DNA of 64,000 nt. It comes from Fischerella sp. JS2 (GTDB taxonomy: Bacteria; Cyanobacteriota; Cyanobacteriia; Cyanobacteriales; Nostocaceae). The stretch covers positions 6,883,724-6,947,723 of the forward strand of contig NZ_CP135918.1 of the NCBI RefSeq assembly GCF_032393985.1, written 5' to 3'. The notes below the pieces were generated by a model that saw only the letters and a list, made by a program, of their open reading frames with translations, made no database searches and was not told the origin of the DNA. The position numbers were made by a program, and so were the translations under genes. Of this stretch, positions 1 to 8,880 are shown in pieces (position 1 is the first letter of the stretch; every line of letters starts with the position of its first letter).

Positions 1-908
1 TCAAACTCATTCAAATTTTGCGAAATTAATGTTACCATTCCCGTATCATGCGGTCTAGGTGAAAGTTCTGAAAAGATTACCTCGTCTTTAGTAATAAAAA
101 ATTCCACACCAAAAATTCCCGCACCCCCTAAAGCATCAGTAACTTTTTTGGCTATTTCCTGTGCTTGTGCTGTCATCTGTTCAGAAATTCCTGCTGGTTG
201 CCAAGATTCTTGATAATCTCCTCTTTCTTGCCGATGACCGATAGGAGAACAGAAAATTGTGGGTGCATTCCATTGTTTAATGGTAAGTAAAGTAATCTCA
301 ATTTCAAAATTAATAAATTCTTCTACGATTACCTTTTGAGTATCGCCTCTAGAACCTGCGATCGCACAATTCCACGCTTTTTCTACTTCCGCTTTTTCTT
401 TGACAACTGACTGACCTTTACCAGAAGAAGACATTACAGGTTTGATCACATTGGGAAAACCAATTTCATCAGATATAGCAATTAACTCTTCTAGGGTAGA
501 AGCATAACCATATTTTGCAGTTCTGATGCCTAATTCTTGGTGTGCCAGTTCCCGGATGCGATCGCGATTCATCGTATAGTTCGTTGCTGCTGCGGTGGGG
601 ATAACTGTAATTCCCCTTGCTTCAAATTCCAGTAACTTTTCTGTTCTAATTGCTTCAATTTCCGGTATGATGAAATCTGGTTGATATTTATCAACTATTC
701 TTTCCAAATCATCAGCACTTAACATCGAAATTACTTCTGCACAATCAGCAACTTGCATTGCTGGGGCATTGTCGTAGCGGTCAACAGCAATGACATAATT
801 GCCAAGACGCCCAGCAGCAATTACAAATTCTTTTCCTAGTTCTCCAGAACCTAGCAACATTAATTTTTGTGGCAGTTTTATCGAATTATTTATAAATTTA
901 TTCATCAT
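1..908 (-). CDS. purT: Formate-dependent phosphoribosylglycinamide formyltransferase 2 (partial)
   Basis: The conceptual translation on the minus strand starts at tandem ATGs (908 or 905) and reads off the left edge, giving about 302 of the roughly 390 residues usual for PurT. The N-terminus carries the nucleotide-binding motif [10 protein letters not shown]. Further on come the ATP-grasp segments around [14 protein letters not shown] and, near the edge, [20 protein letters not shown], which are typical of PurT/PurK. The enzyme makes formylglycinamide ribonucleotide from formate and ATP in purine synthesis, in the cytoplasm. It lies 38 bp downstream of the pentapeptide-repeat gene on the same strand, so the two may be co-transcribed. 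PurK is the nearest alternative, but the GSGELGKE start favours PurT. The C-terminus is outside the window. Confidence 0.9.
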   Translation of the reverse strand, partial: MMNKFINNSIKLPQKLMLLGSGELGKEFVIAAGRLGNYVIAVDRYDNAPAMQVADCAEVISMLSADDLERIVDKYQPDFIIPEIEAIRTEKLLEFEARGITVIPTAAATNYTMNRDRIRELAHQELGIRTAKYGYASTLEELIAISDEIGFPNVIKPVMSSSGKGQSVVKEKAEVEKAWNCAIAGSRGDTQKVIVEEFINFEIEITLLTIKQWNAPTIFCSPIGHRQERGDYQESWQPAGISEQMTAQAQEIAKKVTDALGGAGIFGVEFFITKDEVIFSELSPRPHDTGMVTLISQNLNEF

Positions 909-946
909 CTATCTCTACATAGTCCACGCTTGTGCGGTTAACTATT

Positions 947-1441
947 TTAATCTAATTTTGAAGAGCTAAACATTGCACCACCCGAAAGTAAATCCTGGCG
1001 TTGTTGATTGCTTAAACCAATTCCTTCACCAAACTCACATTTATTAACTAAAGCTTTTAACCATATAGTCTCGTTGAGCGTAGTTCCTCGCAAATCTGCA
1101 TGTGTAAGATCTGCACCTGTAAAATTGGCAAAAATTAGGTCTGCATCAACTAAACTACTTCCTTTTAAATTTGCACCTGATAAATTTCCTCGGATAAAGT
1201 TTACTCCTTCTAAATCTAAGCCAGATAAATCTGCTCCCACCAAATTAGGAAATTTTAGTTGATTAGGATGGTCAAAAAATCGGCTGACACAAATGATATT
1301 TGCTTCATTGAAATGCATTTTAGTTAAAAAATCATAACGTGCTATTCCTAGTTGTTTGAGGATTTGCCAACGTTGCTGAGAATTTTGTTCCAAAAAATAA
1401 ATGGTTAGCTCACGGGATTTTAGATTGGTGATATTTAGCAT
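947..1441 (-). CDS. Pentapeptide repeat protein
   Basis: This 164-residue protein has a central block (about residues 68-130) of A(D/N)LxX pentapeptides such as [14 protein letters not shown] and [15 protein letters not shown], which fold as a right-handed quadrilateral beta-helix. The first 60 residues are a non-repeat, mostly helical leader. There is no signal peptide or membrane segment, so it is probably cytoplasmic. Such proteins are abundant in cyanobacteria and few have a known role. It sits just upstream of purT on the same strand. No specific function can be assigned. Confidence 0.85.
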   Translation of the reverse strand: MLNITNLKSRELTIYFLEQNSQQRWQILKQLGIARYDFLTKMHFNEANIICVSRFFDHPNQLKFPNLVGADLSGLDLEGVNFIRGNLSGANLKGSSLVDADLIFANFTGADLTHADLRGTTLNETIWLKALVNKCEFGEGIGLSNQQRQDLLSGGAMFSSSKLD

Positions 1442-1670
1442 TTTTATTTAAAATTGAAAAAAGTTTTGATTTTCAAATAACTCAAAATATATCACGAAAA
1501 TTCTCAATAGACCTGGTATTTACAACTATCATTTAGGCTTAAGGTATATTAAAACAGTGGCAATTGGTAATTATTAGTTTTATTCTCTGTTACCCATTAC
1601 CTAGCGAAAGTGAATTCACGATAGATGTCATTTGTAACTTAAATTAGTTGTTTAATTAATAAAATAAAGC

Positions 1671-2234
1671 ATGAAAATTAAAAAAATACTTATTAACTTT
1701 AGAGGTCGTTTACTGCTACTAAATACATTCTTCTTGATCGGTTTGCTCAGTGGATTAACTTTCTTTTCAGTTGATATTTTTAGAGCAAGAGTCATAGATA
1801 TTGATGAAGCAAATCAACTTTTAGAAGCAAAAAAACAAAAAGAAAATAATTCTTTTGGGGTTACTAAAGTACTTTTTTCCCAAGGATCTAGTGACAAAGG
1901 AATAGATTTGAGATGTCTATCTTGGTCTTCAAAATTTTTGTACAGTGGTTGGAGTGACAATCCGAAAGACCATGATTATTTTATCGATCATTACATACCT
2001 GCTGGGAAAAAAGCTATTATCTGTGCGACACCTGCGTTATCGGCTGCATTAGCCGTACATCCTCGTAAAAAATTTCTCTATGAAGTGTCAAAAATTGACT
2101 TAGATGATGGGTTATATGTTCGGGTTGTAGTTGGGGTATCAGAGGCAAGAGAACCTTGCAAATTACTTACAGGCAGCGTAGATTGCATGAACTCTATTTT
2201 GGCACGGCAAGCTGTAGTTAAATATGAACCGTAA
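1671..2234 (+). CDS. Hypothetical membrane-anchored protein
   Basis: This 187-residue protein is not recognised. A single hydrophobic segment at about residues 14-34 follows a lysine/arginine-rich start, consistent with an uncleaved signal anchor and an external C-terminal domain. The soluble part holds four cysteines (in RCLSW, ICATP, EPCKL and VDCMN), which could form two disulfides in the periplasm. AT-rich sequence precedes the start and no strong ribosome site is seen. It faces away from its left neighbour and converges with the histidine kinase on its right. The open frame and protein-like composition support a real gene. Confidence 0.6.
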   Translation: MKIKKILINFRGRLLLLNTFFLIGLLSGLTFFSVDIFRARVIDIDEANQLLEAKKQKENNSFGVTKVLFSQGSSDKGIDLRCLSWSSKFLYSGWSDNPKDHDYFIDHYIPAGKKAIICATPALSAALAVHPRKKFLYEVSKIDLDDGLYVRVVVGVSEAREPCKLLTGSVDCMNSILARQAVVKYEP

Positions 2235-2290
2235 TTTCAGTTATCAGTTATCAGTTATCAAATTCTATTATTGACTGCGGCTGGTACTGT

Positions 2291-3916
2291 TCACTGATTC
2301 TGTATATGTTGCTTTGGTAGGCAAACTGTAACTTTAGTGCCTTGAGCGGGTTGGCATTCCAAGGTAATACTACCACCATGTAATTCTACGCAAGCTTTTG
2401 TAATTGCCAATCCTAAACCTGTTCCAGGAATTGTGTCTACGTTACTTCCACGACAGAATGGTTGAAACAGGTTGGTTTGATCTTCTATTGGTATACCTAT
2501 ACCTTGGTCTTGAATACTAAATATAACTTCAGATTCTTGACCAATTAAGTGCAATTCGATGTTACCTCCCTCCGGAGAATATTTAATTGCATTAGAAATT
2601 AAATTACTAAAAATTAGCCTTAATAGTCCTTGATCGCCCCGGAAACCTTTATGATTTCCAGTACTCTTAAAAATAAATTCGTGGCGATCGCTAAAGAATT
2701 GTTGCTGTTCGCTGATCAAAACAGAGAAAAATTGCTCTAAGTCGAGGGGAATAGTTTTAAATTTAGTTTTATTAAGTTCAAATTGATTCATGACAAGCAT
2801 GTCATCTATCAATTTGGACATGTGTCGTGATTTTTGCTCAATGATATGTAAAAACTTTTGTTTTTTAAATTCATCTAAATAATCGCCATGTTGCTTAAGT
2901 GTAGATGCAGCAGCTAAAATTGAAGCCAATGGTGTACGGTACTCATGGGAAATCGTCGCAACGATTTGAGATTTAAATGCGTTGAGTTGTTTTTCTTTTT
3001 CTAGGGCAGCTTTTGTCTGTGCTAGTAATTCTGCTTGTTGAATTGCGATCGCTAACTGCACAGATACTTCATAAAGTATCTCTAGTTCGTCAGATTGCCA
3101 CTCTCGTTTTCCTGTACACTGCTGAGCAATCAAAAAGCCCCAAGGTTTTGATACTATTTCTTTATGACTCAAAGTAATGGGAACCACCAAATTTGCTTTA
3201 CTCTCTAATGGCTCTAACAGGTTTAAATTGCAATCGTTTGAGCCAGCCCAGTAACATAATAAAGAATTGTTTTGATCTGTTGTGTGATTTAGCCAAGTTT
3301 GCTGATTATCTATTTTTGGATGTGACTGGCACACCATGACGCGATCGCACTTGAGCAGTTGTTGCACTTCTCTAACAGCTGTGTATAAAATTTCCTCCAA
3401 ATCAATAGACTGACGAATTCGTAGCAACATAGTAGCAATCAAGCGCTGTCGTTCCTGAGTCTTTTGTAACTGAGTTTGCAGACATAATTGCTTAATTACG
3501 TTACGAACTGCTAGCTGCAATACATCCGCTTTCAAGTGTTGCTTAACTAGATAATCTTGGACACCCCTTTTCATCGCTTGTACAGCAATCTCTTCATCGC
3601 CACGCCCAGTAAGCATGATCACGGGTACGGAAGAACCAAAGGTTTTCTGCCTAAGCTCATCTAAAAATTCGATTCCGCTCATATCTGGTAAGCAAAAATC
3701 TAGCAAAATCAGATCACAAGGCGTGTGTTGACACAAGCCAAGTCCAACTTCTGCTGAGTCTGCCTCCAGAATTTGGTAATACTGGTGAGGATCTTTCAAA
3801 AGAAAGCGACGATAGATTTTCCGATCCGTTGCACAATCATCAACGATGAGTAGCTTCCAGGCATTCGGCATAAGAAAATGGGGCAGAGGTCTAATACTCT
3901 TCCTCAACATTGTCAT
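2291..3916 (-). CDS. REC-GAF-histidine kinase
   Basis: The 541-residue protein starts with a receiver domain (about 20-135; acidic pair D26-D27, phospho-acceptor D73, Lys125), then a GAF domain (about 165-300), HisKA with the phospho-histidine H324 in ISHEYRTPL, and a HATPase domain with N box LIFSNLISNAIKYS and glycine boxes DQGIGIP and GTGLGLA. No membrane segment is visible, so it should be soluble. The GAF domain lacks a clear bilin-binding cysteine in the canonical place. It follows the phytochrome and its response regulator on the same strand, 269 bp downstream. Its N-terminal receiver suggests it could take phosphate from the upstream pair; that is inference. Confidence 0.85.
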   Translation of the reverse strand: MTMLRKSIRPLPHFLMPNAWKLLIVDDCATDRKIYRRFLLKDPHQYYQILEADSAEVGLGLCQHTPCDLILLDFCLPDMSGIEFLDELRQKTFGSSVPVIMLTGRGDEEIAVQAMKRGVQDYLVKQHLKADVLQLAVRNVIKQLCLQTQLQKTQERQRLIATMLLRIRQSIDLEEILYTAVREVQQLLKCDRVMVCQSHPKIDNQQTWLNHTTDQNNSLLCYWAGSNDCNLNLLEPLESKANLVVPITLSHKEIVSKPWGFLIAQQCTGKREWQSDELEILYEVSVQLAIAIQQAELLAQTKAALEKEKQLNAFKSQIVATISHEYRTPLASILAAASTLKQHGDYLDEFKKQKFLHIIEQKSRHMSKLIDDMLVMNQFELNKTKFKTIPLDLEQFFSVLISEQQQFFSDRHEFIFKSTGNHKGFRGDQGLLRLIFSNLISNAIKYSPEGGNIELHLIGQESEVIFSIQDQGIGIPIEDQTNLFQPFCRGSNVDTIPGTGLGLAITKACVELHGGSITLECQPAQGTKVTVCLPKQHIQNQ

Positions 3917-4185
3917 AAATTACGAAAACATTAAGAAAAACTAAAAAAATTGTAAAAAAAATACAATGTTAGTAGTTAGTGGGTAAAGACGCGATGTTCC
4001 TCGTGTCTATATATTGGTGGTTAGTTGTTTACTCCACCCTACGGGAAGCCACTTGCGTGTCTACACACCCCACCCTTACCTTAAGCCGCGCAGGGCGCAC
4101 GGCAGGTGACGCCTCTTTCTTTATGCCGGGAAAGGAGTCCACCGCACTGCCTCGTCTATACACCCTCCCACTCCCCATCTCCCCA
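3917..4185. repeat. Intergenic repeats between the response regulator and the REC-GAF kinase
   Basis: This spacer contains an imperfect copy of the palindrome AGACGCGATGTTCCTCGYGTCT at about 3986-4007 and CT-rich dispersed repeats such as CCCACCCTTACCTTAAGCCG, whose inverse reappears near 28,600. The same palindrome is perfect at 16142-16163. Open frames here show no protein features and are treated as non-coding. Confidence 0.6.
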
Positions 4186-4629
4186 TCACCCAGAAGTCGG
4201 CGAAATATTCACTTGCAACCAATAATCTACAAACGCCTGAATGGTCTTTTGCAATTCTTGGACATCCATTGGCTTGACGAGATAGCCATTTGCACCCTTT
4301 TGATAACAAAATTCAATATCTTTGGGGTTAGATGAAGTAGTGAAGATTACTATGGGAATTTCTTTAAAACTTTGGTCTTGCTTAAGTTGCTCTAAAATGT
4401 CACGACCATCAATACCTGGTAGATTCAGGTCTAGCAAAATCACAGAAGGTCGGGATGAGCCATCGGGGTTTTTTCCTTCTTGATATAGGTAGTCTAAAAC
4501 TTCATCCCCACTACTACAGCGATGTATGGGGTTTTGGACAGCCATACGCCGCATCAAGCGCTGAAGCATCCGAAAATCCTCGTTGCTGTCCTCAACAACC
4601 AATAGTGGTTCGTTAAGTTTCGTTGCCAT
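4186..4629 (-). CDS. Rcp1-like response regulator
   Basis: This 147-residue single receiver domain has the acidic pair E13-D14, phospho-acceptor D67 in ILLDLNLPG, and Lys119 in YLVKP. Its short C-terminal extension is typical of the Rcp1/CheY-like regulators that follow cyanobacterial phytochromes. It begins 63 bp downstream of the phytochrome gene on the same strand, the usual cph1-rcp1 arrangement. It should receive phosphate from the phytochrome kinase. There is no output domain, so it probably acts through protein contacts or passes phosphate on. Confidence 0.9.
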   Translation of the reverse strand: MATKLNEPLLVVEDSNEDFRMLQRLMRRMAVQNPIHRCSSGDEVLDYLYQEGKNPDGSSRPSVILLDLNLPGIDGRDILEQLKQDQSFKEIPIVIFTTSSNPKDIEFCYQKGANGYLVKPMDVQELQKTIQAFVDYWLQVNISPTSG

Positions 4630-4692
4630 TAGTGAAGTTATGTTAAATAGCTATGTTTATTAAAAATGAAAGTTTTTTTAATATATCTTAAC

Positions 4693-6978
4693 TTATTCCA
4701 GTGTCAAGTAAAACGTTGATCCTTCGCCTGGGGTAGACTCTACCCAAATTTGACCACCGTGGCGTTCAATTATTTTCTTGGCAATAGCAAGTCCTGCACC
4801 TGTACCACCACCGTATTTTTCTTGAGTATGCAGCCGTTTGAAAAGTTTGAAGATGGTTTGGTGGTGATGGGGTGGAATGCCAATACCGTTATCTCGTACG
4901 TAGAAAGTGATTGGTGAGTGGGAATCGAAAGAAGACAAAGTAGAAAAATTACTTCCCTGTCCCCCTTGTCCCCCTTGTCCTCCTTGTCCCTCTTGTCCCC
5001 AATGTTGATCCAAATACCCAATCTCCACCCATCGTTCTGCTTTATCGTTGTATTTGAAAGCATTAGTGATGAGGTTACTAAACACCTCGTTTATCAGAAC
5101 TGGGTCACAGCGAATTGTAGGTAGAGGTCTGGGAATGCGAAGTTCAAAATTATGTTGCTGACGGCTAGCATGAAAGACGTTTATAACTTGATCAAGCAAT
5201 TCATTTAAATTAACCGGTTGTAATTGCAGTGCTGCTTGTCCTAATTGCGACAGTCGCAGTAGACCATTAATCAAGGCTTCCATACGTACCGACAAGGAAA
5301 TGACAGTCTCTAAGAACTCTGTAGCATCTTCATCTAGCACCGATGCATAATCTTCTAGGAGAATAACTGAGTAATTATATATACCGCGTAATGGTTCTTT
5401 GAGGTCGTGGGAAGCTGCATAGGCAAAGGAAGCTAATTCGCGGTTACTGCGTTCTAACTCTTGGTTAATTTTGGCTAATTCTTCTGCCTTTTTGAGGACA
5501 ATCCCCACGATCGCATTTCGCAAACTCAAGGCGCTATCAATTTCGCATTCTTGCCAAGGTGCAGACGTCAATCTGACAATTTCTTGCCATTGTTCAAAGG
5601 ACTCTCTGGGACAAAGGGTGACACTACCATCTGAGTTAACCTGGATTGATTCATGAGGATTACCAGCCCAGGTAACTGTGCGGATAACTTCGGGACGAAA
5701 CCACAGAATGTAATAGTGCCGTAATTTAGAAATCCGCAACAGCAATAAACCACTGGCGGTATCTTTAAATGTCTCAGCCTCTGGGTAAAGCTTTGGTAGA
5801 GAGTCAGTAAAAAATATATTATCGTTCACCTGACTATCTGCCCAGGTAATTAGCGATCGCACGTCCTCTAAATTTGGTGTTGCTCCCACCAAGGAAATTT
5901 CACCATCCAGACAAACCGCCGCCCCTGTCGCACCTACAAGACCTAGTAAACGGGGTTCAGGCTGGATTAATGCATCTTTGAAGTTATCTGCTTGGGAAAT
6001 CGATTCTACGACACCAGAACGCAGAGATTCTAATCTGGCTTTGTAGTCCACTTCTTCCTGAATAACTTTATTAGCTAACTCCGATGAGACAATTTGTCCC
6101 AAAAATTCACAGCCACTGCGGATTTCGTAAGGCACATATTTAGGAGTTTGATGATGACAGGAAATTAATCCCCACAGATTTCCATTTTTAATCAGGGGAA
6201 TTACCATCAAAGCTGCCACACCCATATTTTGATGAAATTCTACACAACAAGGATGAACACTCCGAAGTACAGATAGACTTAAATCAAGGGGAGTATCATC
6301 TATGCTAGAAATCAATTCCACAGGCTGGGCATTGATTCTGGGTATAAGTCGTAACGAATTGCGTCTGTATAACTCTCTAGCTGGTTCTGGGATATCTGTG
6401 GCTGGATAATGAAGTCCCAAATAAGGCGACAACTCTTGTATTTTTGCTTCAGCAATTACTTCCCCCGCCCCTTGATGGTCAAATTGGTAGACCATAACTC
6501 GATCAAACCCTGTCATTTCACGGATTTGTTGAGCTGTAAGTTGTAAGAAATCTATCAGATTATTTGTGCGTTTCAGTTTAGCGATCGCTCTTTTAATTAA
6601 AGCGTAGATGTTGAAGAAATTTACTTGGGCTGGTGATTGTGTTGATTCTAATTCCAGAATGATTTTGTCACCTAAGCGATACACAAAAGCATTAAAGTCT
6701 CGCTTACCTTCGTTTGTACGGACTGATAGCTTCAGGTAATTGAGAGTATCAATTTCTTCTGTGGGCAGTTGAGTGATCGCTTCTAAATCCGAGGCATCAA
6801 TCAGATAACTGAGCGGTTGACCAAGTAACTCCTCTGGCTGTCTACCCAAATAGACTTGGGTATTGCTGCTAACCTGTAGTATCTCCAACTGGGTACTTAC
6901 TGCTAGTAGTACACCATGAGGTTGGATTGAGCCAGGATTAAGAGTGAGTTCGTTGTGACTGTTTGATAGCAACTCCAA
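4693..6978 (-). CDS. Cph1-like phytochrome histidine kinase
   Basis: This 761-residue protein has PAS (about 15-115), GAF (145-305), PHY (320-490), HisKA (H524 in ASHDLKEPL) and HATPase (635-760) domains. The GAF has the ATDIP motif (Asp195) and a cysteine, Cys244, at the position of the Cph1 bilin-binding Cys259. The next residue is Cys245 instead of the usual histidine. The PHY tongue motif PRESF (457-461) is present. A glycine/glutamine-rich insert (about 660-678) interrupts the ATPase domain between two strands. It should bind a linear tetrapyrrole and signal red/far-red light. The Rcp1-like regulator follows directly. Family assignment is firm; photochemistry with the Cys-Cys pair is unknown. 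Confidence 0.93.
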   Translation of the reverse strand: MELLSNSHNELTLNPGSIQPHGVLLAVSTQLEILQVSSNTQVYLGRQPEELLGQPLSYLIDASDLEAITQLPTEEIDTLNYLKLSVRTNEGKRDFNAFVYRLGDKIILELESTQSPAQVNFFNIYALIKRAIAKLKRTNNLIDFLQLTAQQIREMTGFDRVMVYQFDHQGAGEVIAEAKIQELSPYLGLHYPATDIPEPARELYRRNSLRLIPRINAQPVELISSIDDTPLDLSLSVLRSVHPCCVEFHQNMGVAALMVIPLIKNGNLWGLISCHHQTPKYVPYEIRSGCEFLGQIVSSELANKVIQEEVDYKARLESLRSGVVESISQADNFKDALIQPEPRLLGLVGATGAAVCLDGEISLVGATPNLEDVRSLITWADSQVNDNIFFTDSLPKLYPEAETFKDTASGLLLLRISKLRHYYILWFRPEVIRTVTWAGNPHESIQVNSDGSVTLCPRESFEQWQEIVRLTSAPWQECEIDSALSLRNAIVGIVLKKAEELAKINQELERSNRELASFAYAASHDLKEPLRGIYNYSVILLEDYASVLDEDATEFLETVISLSVRMEALINGLLRLSQLGQAALQLQPVNLNELLDQVINVFHASRQQHNFELRIPRPLPTIRCDPVLINEVFSNLITNAFKYNDKAERWVEIGYLDQHWGQEGQGGQGGQGGQGSNFSTLSSFDSHSPITFYVRDNGIGIPPHHHQTIFKLFKRLHTQEKYGGGTGAGLAIAKKIIERHGGQIWVESTPGEGSTFYLTLE
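4956..5000. repeat. 9-bp tandem repeat inside the phytochrome gene
   Basis: About five copies of a 9-bp unit close to CTTGTCCCC lie in the coding strand complement and encode repeated Gly-Gln-Gly triplets in the HATPase domain. The same unit type occurs between genes near 42583-42605 (GGGAGGACAAGGGAG). This suggests that an intergenic short tandem repeat was captured in frame. Confidence 0.8.
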
Positions 6979-7277
6979 ATAATGAGATTTTGAATACAGT
7001 GTTCGTTAAACTACATTTTTGGGGTTGGTATTTTTCATACCCCAATATAAACAATTTTTTCCTATTTTAATATTTTTTAAAGATTTTGGATAGACAGAAA
7101 TCTAAATAGAAGAGATAAGGAATAGTTTAGGTTGTCCGTGCCAACACAGTTGACAAAAATTACAGATTATTGTTTCTCTGGGCGAGCTATGGCAAAATCG
7201 ACTGTAATACTTGGGTGATTTCCGGCATATTTCCTGAAAGCATCTGAGTAAACTTTTCCAAACACTACACCAATCTC
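6979..7277. promoter_or_regulatory. Divergent intergenic region, phytochrome / kinase-TPR
   Basis: The 299-bp AT-rich spacer separates two divergent genes and must hold both promoters. No open frame or strong hairpin was seen. No specific -10/-35 pair could be assigned with confidence. Confidence 0.4.
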
Positions 7278-7985
7278 ATGATCGGCAAAATACTAAATGG
7301 TCGCTACCACATAATCCGACAATTGGGAAAAGGTGGATTTGGTGAAACGTATTTAGCTGAAGATCAATGGTTAGATCGTGACAATCGGTGTGTCGTGAAG
7401 CGACTGAAGCCGGATGTCATCAATGCTGTGACGTTACGATTATTTGAAACAGAGGCTCAAGTTTTAACTAAGTTGGGTAGCCATGACCAAATTCCCCAGC
7501 TTTTAGCGCACTTTCAACAAGACCAAGAGTTTTACTTGGTACAAGAATTTATTGATGGACATGACCTGACGCAAGAAATCAGAACTAATTACCAATGGAG
7601 TGAAACTGAGGTCATTAAGTTACTAGAGGAAATTCTCGCCATTCTAGAGTTTGTACATCAGCAAAACCCGCCAGTCATTCACCGCGATATCAAGCCAGCC
7701 AATATCATGCGGCGACGTAAAGATGGCAAAATCATGCTGATTGACTTTGGCGGAGTCAAAAGAGTGAAGACAGAGGGTGGTGGTTCCACTTTATTAACTC
7801 CTGTTGTTGGTACACAGGGGTATACACCAGATGAACAATGGAAGAACAAAGCGCAATTGTGTAGTGATATCTATGCAGTCGGAATCATGGCTATCGAAGC
7901 GCTGACAGGATTGCAGCCTCGACAACATTTAAGAGATAGTAAAACCGGACAACTTTTATGGCGCGATCGCGCAGAGGTGGACTAG
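7278..7985 (+). pseudogene. Ser/Thr kinase domain, 5' part of frameshifted kinase-TPR gene
   Basis: The 235-residue frame holds almost a whole eukaryotic-type kinase domain: glycine loop GKGGFGET (17-24), Lys41, HRDIKPAN (135-142) and DFG (156-158). It stops after WRDRAEVD. The intact paralogue at 8881 continues from the same point into a final kinase helix and TPRs. Aligning the two shows that 21 bp of the paralogue after GCAGAGGTG are replaced by 14 bp here, a net loss of 7 bp that shifts the frame. The last helix of the kinase fold and the TPR tail are therefore in another frame (from 7958). It may be inactive, a sequencing error, or two separate proteins. Confidence 0.75.
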
Positions 7986-8668
7986 CTGATGTTTTAGATC
8001 AGATGGTGCAATTCCACTTTAGCGAACGCTATCAGTCAGCCAGTGAAGCGTTAGATGCAATCAAAAGATTATCAATTACAGCATTATATTGGTTTGGACG
8101 GGGTGATAAGTTAGTCGAGTTGAAAAGTTATCAACAGGGAATTGCAGCCTACAACGAAGCCATTAAAATAAATCCGAATTACTATCAAGCTTGGTATAGT
8201 CGCGGTTTGGTATTAGAGGAATTGGGTAGGTACGAAGAAGCGATCGCATCTTTTAAGCAAGTTACTAAAATTAAACCAGATTACTATCAAGCTTGGTATC
8301 ATTGCGGATTAGCGCTAGAAAAATTGAAAAGGTACAAAGAAGCACTTACATTTTATGACTCTGCAATAAAAATTCAGTCAAATTACGCCGAAGCCTGGTA
8401 TCAACGCGGTGTTGTACTAAATGCATTGAATCAATATAAAGAAGCTTTAGCAGCTTATGACAATGCAATTAAAATTAAATCCTATCATGCTGAGGCTTGG
8501 TATTCTCACGGTATCTTACTTAATAAATTGCAAAGGTATTCAGAAGCACTAGTATCATTTGAACAAGCGCTCTCCATTAACCCTGATTACCAATTAGCAA
8601 TAAAAGAACGCAATATTACACAGAGAATATTGCAGACACCGAGATTGTTACGTTGGCTATGGCTGTAA
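7958..8668 (+). pseudogene. TPR tail, 3' part of frameshifted kinase-TPR gene
   Basis: This 236-residue frame opens inside the preceding one. After about ten residues it resumes homology to the paralogue with LADVLDQMVQFHFSERYQSA, the end of the kinase fold. About five TPR units follow (typical core AWYSRGLVLEELGRYEEAIA). The first ten residues are probably out-of-frame sequence. With the upstream frame it would rebuild a kinase-TPR protein of about 460 residues. An independent start at 7958 (ATG, overlapping by 28 bp) is possible, but no ribosome site stands out. Confidence 0.7.
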
Positions 8669-8880
8669 AATTTTTAACTTCTTTATCTGAATGAACTAAT
8701 TCATAAAGTCAAAATAGTTTTCATTAATTACCAAACTATAAATTTAATTTCTCCTCAAATGGTATAATCAGAAATTATTTTTTCTCGGCAATTATTTATC
8801 TACAAATTTTACATATTTATAAGAATTAACTCTGTTTACTTTGTATCTATATAAAAATCAAAATATATAGTGTATTATTC

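Noticed and set aside
3979-4335. 118-codon plus-strand frame over the response-regulator end
   Set aside because: It lies over intergenic repeats and the antisense of a clear receiver domain; no protein features.
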